Of a stretch of DNA of 64,000 nucleotides, positions 56,911 to 64,000 are shown piece after piece. Every line of letters begins with the position of its first letter. Positions within the stretch are counted from its first letter, which is position 1. This stretch comes from Pachyseris speciosa (taxonomy: Eukaryota > Cnidaria > Anthozoa > Scleractinia > Pachyseridae). A program made the position numbers and the translations under genes. The notes under the pieces were generated by a model. It did no database searches, was not told where the DNA came from, and worked only from the letters and a program-made list of their open reading frames with translations. The stretch lies in contig JAEMWC010000164.1 in assembly GCA_016490735.1 (NCBI GenBank), forward strand, positions 875,001 to 939,000, read 5' to 3'.

Positions 56911-59228
56911 CTGTTCGGGGGAGAGAGAGAAAATTAAGGGTCAGTTTTAGTTTACATGGAAGCAGAATATCTAACATAGCGTCATGTGTTTTTTCGAGGG
57001 GAGCGTTAAACTTTACCTTCTCGCAAGGATAATGATTATCCTAATTGACAGGTAGGATTATCCTACTTTAAGGTCAACCGTTAAACTTTTTGTTATGTCA
57101 ACACCTCACAATATAATAACACGCTTCTTTCGTCAAAATCGATACTTGATTATACATACCGTGACAGGCAAAGGGGAGATATTTGGGGTGAGCGAAACCA
57201 AATATCTGGGAGCCTGGAACAAGCTACAAACACTCGCAAATCGAAGTTAAACTTACTTCTTCCGACCAAAAAAGCAGCGTATTTCTGTAAAATTTTGTCG
57301 GTTTAGGGGCATGTTGTAAAAGGGCAGCAGTAACAGATGTATATTTGGTTTAGTAGCATAGAAGTCTAAGGAACTAGAATTCTGTATGCAAATAGTAAGC
57401 GGGAGCGCGCGCGAAGCGAGGGAAGACAGCGCGGAGCGCGACGGGATGGAGAGAAAAGGAAGCGCCTGCAGCAAAGCTATTCCGCACCCTAATTAAAATG
57501 CAATTTTGAGACATCTGCCAAACGTCTCACTACTGTAATAACACAAATTAAAAGTGAACCAATCCGTGTCGAAATCGGTAAGGAAATACAATAGACAAAG
57601 TACCATTCAAAGCTTTCATTTACCTTTCTTAAAAAATGAACGACGATGGGCAAGCAAGATTGAAAAAAAATTCTTGTCGATAGCACTCTGATCCACTCCA
57701 AGTTTCAAGTTAAAGTAAAGAGGCTTAACATATTAAATGGGAGAAGTCTGTTTTAAACCAACAGTTACAACATGTTGGACTAACCCTTTCTATTTAGTAA
57801 GTTAAGTAGTCGAATACCTCATGTTTTATACTTGTTTTCATTATTATTCAAACAATAGTTATCCTTGTAATATGAAACTCTGTATACAGTTAAAATTCAA
57901 ATTGTAACGAATATTTGCAACTGAAGATGGCATAAGTATATCGAAACATGTCTTGATTTAACTTAAAAGTGCTGTTTTATTTTTTCAAACCATTATTCAT
58001 CGGCTGTTTTCAAGATCAATTGATAACAACCGATTAAGTTATTCAGGATGTTGTGGTATTGGTTTGACCAATCAGAACACCGGACTCTAACCGTGATTGG
58101 CATATTCTGACTAAAATTCCCAAAACAGGACGTAAAATACGAAACAAACAATAGCTTTGCTGCAGGCGCTTTTTTCCTCTCTCCTCGCGCTTTGCCCCTT
58201 CCCTAGCAAAAGTGAAAGAAACCAACTGACTGGCTGAGCAGGTTTCAGCCGTAGCTGCTTCAGTGGTGTGACTGCATTGGTGCAATTCCTAAAGCATTAA
58301 GTCATGGTTACACTAGTCGTGAGCATATCTTGCATAACTTAAATTATGAAACACGCTTGTTAGGTCCAAATGCTGTTGTTTGTTTGTATTGCACACTGAA
58401 GGGGAAACGTTTCCTGAGACCGAGTGATCATGATTTTTCTGAGTTATCGTACCTAGTTAAGGTATAATAAAAGCGCTGAGGCAAATATTTGTTCCTGCAG
58501 GTTTCGTTACCGACATTTTCCATAGAGGTTCCTTCGGTAGCGCTCCTAAAGCATTTTGCAGAGTTACAACAGAGAAATAAATGAACGATCATGACGAATT
58601 AAAGCGCTTTGTTTCGCTTCAACGATCAACACTTTTCACAGAGAATCACAGCTAATTAACAAACGTTACAAATAATTAATTAACTTAACGATCTATAATT
58701 GTTTGTAAACCTCAGTAAATACTCCTATTAGCCAAATTAAAAGGGTTCTTTACAAAGGAAAGAAAGATAGAAAATTCATTAACATAATTATGTTACAGCA
58801 AGCGTAGATGTGACGAGCAAAATAGAGAGAAAACTCATTTGAGGCTATAGTTATTGCGTTTGCCACAATAGGGTGTTTGTAACATGAGCACTTGTTATTG
58901 GCTTACGAACACGTGTATATAAAGAAAACGAGGCAAAAACGTTATGGCCTTAAAGTACCCTCCTTCAAAACATAATCATGGCAAACACAGAGTAGATAAA
59001 AGGCTTCTCCATCGAGATTTCAAATCAAAACACTGCATAAGAACATCAACTTAACATTAATGATGCACGCCTATTAAAATCTGCCTCATCAGCAAATCAG
59101 TTACCTCCGCAGCAGAAGAATCATGATTATACCAACAGAATGAGGTAGAAATATCAAAACAAAGATTCTTCTGCAAAGTTGCTCTTTTCCGTCGTCGAAA
59201 TACAGCAGATCTGTGTTTCTGTACTCAC

Positions 59229-59327
59229 CAGCAAGCCCAAAACAACGATCAAAGTTGACACTCGCGCTTCAAACGTCTTGGCGGCGCGGCGAGATAAATA
59301 AGGTGACTTGCCCAGGACTGAGCTCAT
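59229..59327 (-). CDS. Signal-peptide exon of TNFR-B
   Basis: 33 codons, MSSVLGKSPYLSRRAAKTFE then the hydrophobic STLIVVLGLL, ending at donor GTGAGT in phase 0. Near-identical to TNFR-A exon 1. The upstream frame is not shared, which supports this ATG. Confidence 0.8.
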
Positions 59328-59749
59328 TGTCGTCTGGGAGGGATCAAGGCGAGGCTGCTTGAAATTGAAGGGAAGATATTTCCAAATGATGGTGAGAGAG
59401 CAATACAAGTCAGGCTTTGATTTGTTGTTGAATGTCGAGACTGATGAATCATCAATATTAATCCTGAATTGCTTCAGAACCGGCGCATGATCTGTTACAC
59501 TGACAATGACATCACTTAAGAATCTGATATCTTAAATATCTTAAATATCTTAAATGTGACGGGCGTTGAGTAATTATGGGCAATATAAATAGCATCACCA
59601 ACCCTCTTCTGCCCGGCTTCAAGATACAACTGGTTACAGTAGAAATCTTCGCATGGGCAATTGAGCGATTGGAAGGAGAGCTGTAAGCGCAAAAAATATA
59701 ATGCGTGCGGTGCCTTTGCGTACGCACTGCACACGATTTCCCGAAACCC

Positions 59750-59760
59750 GGGGATTCCCC
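59750..59760. promoter_or_regulatory. Perfect kappa-B site upstream of TNFR-B
   Basis: GGGGATTCCCC, 423 bp upstream of the ATG, in the same relative place as the TNFR-A site although flanking bases have diverged. Confidence 0.65.
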
Positions 59761-61180
59761 TACACTAATACGTAAACCACTATTAGGGGGTTCGCGCAAC
59801 GAGACTGTAACCTGAGAGAAACCAGTTGACCTTTTATGGTTACTTGCTTAAGACAAGTCAAACTCGAAGTAAAATTTATTTTTGCACTTCTGCATGACTA
59901 AAGTGTTGCATAACTATACTCTTAACCATCCGAGTACACCGTGCAGTGCGTACTATAGTTATGGAACGCTTTCGAATGTTATACCATGGAATATTCCACA
60001 AGTCACTTGTATTTTCCACGTGCCTTGTCGCGGGGATAAAGAAAATCGGTGAAAAGGATAAGAAAGATATTTTTCGGCAGTTTTCGCGTCACCAATAGAC
60101 ACGCACTTAACATCAGTTGGTGGAGGACCCTCCCAAGTACAAATTGACAACGACTGTACATCAAATGGAATAGTATTTTTCTTTTAACTATCACAAACTC
60201 GCCCTGTCTCATCGTCAAGCAATGAGAACATTACATGAAATCCTAGCCTTCAGAAAGAGCCGATAAACTCAAGCAAAGTGCGAAAACGTTTCAAAAATTA
60301 AATGGATTCTCGGTTCGGCTGTATCACCGCTTAAGTTTAATAACAACCCTAAATGTAATACAAATGTAATACAAAGTTTTTCACGACTCTTTCCCTCCTA
60401 TCTCTTTTAGTGGCCAACAACATACATTTTCCCCGTTACATAACACACCATGTCTTACACTGATGTATGTCCGTGCATTCCTTATCCTTCTCCTAGGAAA
60501 CTTTTGTATATATTTTTTTTAAAGGAAAGGCAACCGACATGTAGCTTCCTATTATTACGGTTGATTATGTAAGATATTCGTCATACGGAAAAAGAGAATG
60601 TAGAGACGGTTATTCGTCCTTTGACAAAGAATGATAGAAAAACAACATGTTCGGTTTGTTGTGTTTCTTCCCCTCGCCCCCATGATCACAAGAACAGCAC
60701 AATGTCAATCTTGTGATCATTACTGGAGTATTTTAGAGCAGCCATGGACACCTGTATCGTGTTTGTTAGGAGTCATCAGTGCTTATAACATGAACATTAC
60801 TCCAATTAAAACATACTTAAACGCTTATACAGAAACCATCTTTAGAATCTATTGTATTTTTAGTCATTTTGAGGTCTATCATTCCGCTGCTGTTTGATGT
60901 CGGGTACCTGTTAACGTAACCCTGTTTCCAGATCATGTCGCCTTCGAATTAGTTTTATATTACGCGCATACTGGCTCTTTTGTTCTTCTAGGAGGAGCAT
61001 AGGTTCAGCAGTCATATGGCAGTTGGTTTCCGCAACCAACTTTGGCGAGGACAGGTGGTCCACCCGTCACCCAGCTTCCCAACCCTGAGATGTATAGTAG
61101 GAAAGATCACAACATAAGAAACTATGTTCCGGTAGGTGTGTGGGTTCTCTTACGTCCCCTTCAATGTTTACGTGTAGAGG
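59761..61180. other. Intergenic, no gene seen
   Basis: Parallels 45328-46919. The stretch about 60928-61110 replaces an unrelated stretch of copy 1. Confidence 0.45.
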
Positions 61181-61184
61181 TAAA

Positions 61185-61511
61185 GAAGACAAGTCTAGTG
61201 GCTTGACGTGATGAACACAGCCTCTTGATAACCTCAAAAATAAATTCGGTTCCGTTGTCCGTTTGCAAGAGGGCGAGGGCCCTCCTCGTAATAGAAATAA
61301 TTATGCAAGATGGAATGAATTTCGTTGGCCAACTTAGTTTGGGTCGGAAACAGCCAACAAAACTTAGAAAAGCAATCTTTCAGAACCAAAATATAGCGAT
61401 TCTTTCCCCTGTTATTTGTCATGAAGGACCGCTTTGTCCCCGATGCCATGTCAATAAGGTCAGCTTGTAGTCGCTCGAAAGGTCGATATCTTCGAATTGG
61501 TCGAGGTGGGA
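61185..61511 (-). pseudogene. Integrase core fragment
   Basis: The minus strand reads PPRPIRRYRPFERLQADLID, then NRYILVLKDCFSKFCWLFPT, and after a frameshift near 61280 LLQTDNGTEFIFEVIKRLCS. This is a DDE integrase core with the first Asp (ADLID) and second Asp (TDNGTEF) visible and the Glu not found. It may derive from a gypsy-type element or from a domesticated integrase gene of the KRBA2 type. The frameshift indicates decay. Confidence 0.65.
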
Positions 61512-61840
61512 GGGGGGGGGGGGGGGAGTAGTTGGAAAGGTTGCGTGCAATTGCATTCTAGACATGATTGCCAACTCCTTTATGCCATTGCAAGAGAAGT
61601 GGAGTGTGAACTGTTTCACGAGAATTTTTAGTCAAAACACTTTGCATCCTCCTACAGCTAGGCAATGAATATCAAGAAGAATCTCTAGCGCTTTCTCCTT
61701 GCAGACAACCGCCAAAGATCGGTTTGGAATGAGAGTACCATCACAGACTGGTGTACTCCAGATAACACAGAGTCCGCCCTTCAGACTGCTAGTTCAGCCT
61801 ATATCTCGGTTCATTACTATTACCCTTCCAAAAAAGTAGT

Positions 61841-62365
61841 TTGCGGTGTTTAGAAAAAAAATTCACGCCACACATTCCAATCACTAGGATAAATCGTTCA
61901 GGTTTTTCACTTTTCCCATCTCTTGGAAGAGGCAAATACCTGATGACATATAACACGGAGTACCAAGACGACAAGGTGACGGCGTTTTGGGATGTACCTG
62001 TTTTCGCGGAGCACCTGCAAGTGAGAGCCAACAGAATGGACGCTAGGTTGGTAGACAGGGTAAACAAGGAGGTGATGGTGATAGAGATGAGCTGTCCCTG
62101 GATGGACAACAGAAAGCAGAAATTAAGAAGAGAAGAAGACCTTAAAGTACGCGCCTAGAGCTCAAGTGACAGTACCCAGGGTTCAAGATTCGACAGTTCA
62201 ACATCGTCATTGACGCTCTGCATGGGTGGCTACTCAAAGAGTCTGAAGGAAGAAGTCAAGGCGTTAGTGGGCTCAGATAGGTATCGAGAGGTACTTAGAA
62301 GAACGCAGAAAGCCGTCCTGAGCCACACTCTTCACATCGCTAAAGCATTTAAAGTGATGTGCTAG
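61841..62365 (+). pseudogene. LINE-type C-terminal domain fragment
   Basis: Reads RSGFSLFPSLGRGKYLMTYN, RANRMDARLVDRVNKEVMVI then EMSCPWMDNR, then after a frame break GFKIRQFNIVIDALHGWLLK and, further broken, the final helix region. It is a sibling of the domain at 15886-16241 but of another subfamily (CPW motif). Frameshifts and stops after 62158 show it is dead. Confidence 0.6.
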
Positions 62366-62574
62366 CCACTTGGACACTTATGGGTCACTTTGAGACAGTA
62401 GACAACTAGCACTTAGCAGATATTATTAGACAGATGATTTATTTTATTAATGTTATATTTTACGCAATTTTATTCCTATTTAATGGAAATTTGTAAATTT
62501 TACATAATATTAGAATTTATTCAATAATTTTATTTTACGAAATTTTATTCCTATCTAATGTAAATGTTCAAATT

Positions 62575-62650
62575 TTGATATAATACTGGCTACGTTTACA
62601 CGCCCAGTATTTGTGATTAAGACCTGGCATTCAGGAGTTTTAAACTGCAA
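62575..62650. repeat. Inverted copy of a LINE-tail segment
   Basis: AATACTGGCTACGTTTACAC, GACCTGGCATTCAGGAGTTT. The reverse complement of 63840-63916 and of 51262-51340. It also forms a small AATACTGG/CCAGTATT hairpin. Confidence 0.75.
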
Positions 62651-62692
62651 TAATAACAATAATAATAATAATAATAATAATAACAACTAATA
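62650..62692 (+). repeat. AAT microsatellite
   Basis: Interrupted ATA/ATAAC trinucleotide repeat directly in front of the next LINE fragment. Confidence 0.85.
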
Positions 62693-62704
62693 AAAACCAC
62701 GAGA

Positions 62705-62881
62705 ATGTGGGGAATGAGGACAGAGAGTGTGCCGGTTATTGTTGGTGCGCTGGGACTTATTGGAGAGGGAATGGACCAGAATTTAGGAAAGATCCCCGGA
62801 ACCAGCAACATTAACGAGCTGCAAAAGATCGTCCTCCTAGGAACGGCGCACATACTGAGAAGCTTTCTGTCCATCAAATAA
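62705..62881 (+). pseudogene. C-terminal fragment of a LINE-type protein
   Basis: 58 codons to TAA: MWGMRTESVPVIVGALGLIG, then KIPGTSNINELQKIVLLGTA and HILRSFLSIK. It is the same C-terminal block as VIPMAVGALGTVKKGM..ISILGSARIFKKIL at 15886-16100, which supports both calls. It opens abruptly after a microsatellite, so only the tail of the protein is present. Confidence 0.65.
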
Positions 62882-62964
62882 AACCCCTCCCTGGTACCTC
62901 AATACCAAGGATTGGCCCCGGTTCTAGGAGACTGTATAGGAAGCAATACATAGCAATGAAAACG

Positions 62965-62965
<1 letters not shown>

Positions 62966-63025
<60 letters not shown>
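62966..63025 (+). repeat. ATA microsatellite
   Basis: About 20 perfect AAT units. It marks the right edge of the segment missing from copy 1. Confidence 0.95.
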
Positions 63026-63026
<1 letters not shown>

Positions 63027-63189
63027 GAAAACGTAAGCCTCCACTTCAACTCAACCGCCAATAAGTCAGATAAGTATGCTTTACCGTATGTGATAACATC
63101 GAAGCACAACATAGCTAAATATTGCTTATCCCAGTTCTCCAAGACTCCTAGGCACTCGAAAGAAACAAAAAAACTTCTTTTAACCATCC

Positions 63190-63475
63190 TATCGCGTAAT
63201 ACTTACTAAAAGTCTCGCGCACCCTATTCGGCATGGAGCCGGAAAAACTACCATACAATCTCTTTTTACAACATTCCATCGCGTAACACTGAGCAAAACT
63301 ATTGTACTCCATTCGGCACGGAGAGAAAAAAGGCGAAAGAAGCTATATTTTATATCATTCTATCCTCCAATACTGTTACAAGTCTCGCACTCTATTAGGC
63401 ACGGAGAGAGAAAGGGCGACAGAAACTATACTATATTTTATATCATTCTATCTGTAATATCCTCACACTATTAAA
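63190..63475 (+). repeat. Satellite array, about 85-bp unit (copy 2)
   Basis: Three to four units (TCTCGCGCACCCTATTCGGC, CTCCATTCGGCACGGAGAG, CTCTATTAGGCACGGAGAG). Uninterrupted here, whereas copy 1 has a 2.8-kb element within the array. Confidence 0.8.
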
Positions 63476-63582
63476 GCACAACCGCACAAACCATTAATTT
63501 GTTTAATCTATGCCAACTACAAAGCACATGGTCTTCAACTTTCTCCGAGTAAAACTACTGGAGGAGTGGTTCCGTCTCATCA

Positions 63583-63699
63583 GGCAGGAAGCTAGTAGTC
63601 GTTCCACGCTCTATGCTAAAATCGTACGGCGATCGCGCTTTTTCAGTTGCTGCGGCAAGATTATGGAATGATATTCCGGACAGACCTTTTTTCTTTTAA
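63583..63699 (+). pseudogene. LINE ORF2 C-terminal fragment (copy 2)
   Basis: VVPRSMLKSYGDRAFSVAAA then RLWNDIPD, after which a 16-bp deletion relative to 50924-51085 shifts the frame to an early stop. Confidence 0.75.
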
Positions 63700-63929
63700 G
63701 CGTAATCTCAAAACTTATCTTTTTAAGAGTTAATTTAATGAGTAGTTGTCTAATTGTTATCCGTTTAAACTTTTTAACTTTAGTTGTAAAGCGCCCTAGA
63801 GTTTTTGGATAGGGCGCTATAAAAATTGTATTATTATTATTATGGCAATTTAAAACTCCTGAATGCCAGGTCCTAATCACAAATACTGGGCGTGTAAACG
63901 TAGCCAGTATTATTATATCAAAACAGTTC

Positions 63930-64000
63930 GTTAACTACAAGTCTCGCACTCTATTCGGCACGGAGAAAACAAAGGGGATATAAATTATATTTTAAATCAT
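63930..64000 (+). repeat. Satellite unit at the window end
   Basis: TCTCGCACTCTATTCGGCAC again, matching 51355-51425 of copy 1. The array continues beyond the window. Confidence 0.7.

Larger units (their letters stand above)
55271..59327 (-). other. Gene: TNF-receptor-like protein B with death domain
   Basis: Exons 59327-59229, 56910-55983 and 55593-55271 join in phases 0 and 1, about 449 residues, with the same donors (GTGAGT) as TNFR-A and acceptors CCGAACAG and TATTTAG. The architecture is the same: signal peptide, cysteine-rich domains, Thr-rich stalk, transmembrane helix, death domain. Intron 2 is only 389 bp. All cysteines of TNFR-A's ectodomain appear kept, while the stalk and cytosolic linker vary more. 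The death domain lacks the final NSLAH tail. The frame is intact throughout, so it is likely a working paralogue. Confidence 0.85.
52985..64000. repeat. Tandem duplication, copy 2 (TNFR-B unit), runs off the window
   Basis: Same order as copy 1. Its last part (63470-64000) parallels about 50820-51430 of copy 1. It lacks the copy 1 intron insertions and has about 1.7 kb (61318-63025) that copy 1 has lost. Confidence 0.8.

Noticed and set aside
1..64000. tRNA, rRNA or other structured RNA genes
   Set aside because: None was seen by eye; a covariance-model search would be needed to exclude them.

Overview
The window looks like animal nuclear DNA, most likely from a cnidarian and probably a stony coral. 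Four intron-bearing genes of the death-fold and TNF-receptor type sit in an AT-rich background packed with Penelope, CR1/L2-like LINE, Ty3/gypsy and many small inverted-repeat elements. The species cannot be named from sequence alone.

Layout. 1-20.8 kb is transposon terrain. A long inverted-repeat element (arms 1105-2465 and 8640-12100) was invaded by a complete Ty3/gypsy (Mag-like) LTR retrotransposon at 3919-8614, which has identical 168-bp LTRs and a 5-bp target duplication. It was also invaded by two direct copies of a 280-bp MITE. A TTAA-flanked element, LINE fragments, microsatellites and a Penelope-like element follow. The Penelope reading frame is split by a 2.6-kb foldback element that carries subrepeat arms and a 7-bp target duplication.

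20.8-36.5 kb holds two genes. A + strand gene (25131-27893, two coding exons) encodes a CARD plus coiled-coil protein of about 478 aa. A - strand gene (33539-30060, four coding exons) encodes a FADD-like adaptor with an N-terminal death effector domain, a linker of repeated exons and a C-terminal death domain, about 342 aa.

36.5-64 kb is a tandem duplication whose second copy runs off the window. Each copy carries a - strand TNF-receptor gene of three coding exons: signal peptide; cysteine-rich domains plus transmembrane helix; death domain. TNFR-A is 44917-37961 (about 456 aa) and TNFR-B is 59327-55271 (about 449 aa). The copies differ by insertions and deletions of mobile elements, so each serves as an empty-site control for the other. 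Both have a perfect palindromic kappa-B site about 400-420 bp upstream of the start codon.

How the genes may work together (inference). The receptors and the adaptor carry near-matching death domains in exons of identical phase, and a CARD scaffold gene lies beside them. This reads as a compact receptor-adaptor signalling neighbourhood in which the adaptor and receptor death-domain exons share a recent common origin. All gene models rest on splice consensus and phase agreement seen by eye, not on transcripts.
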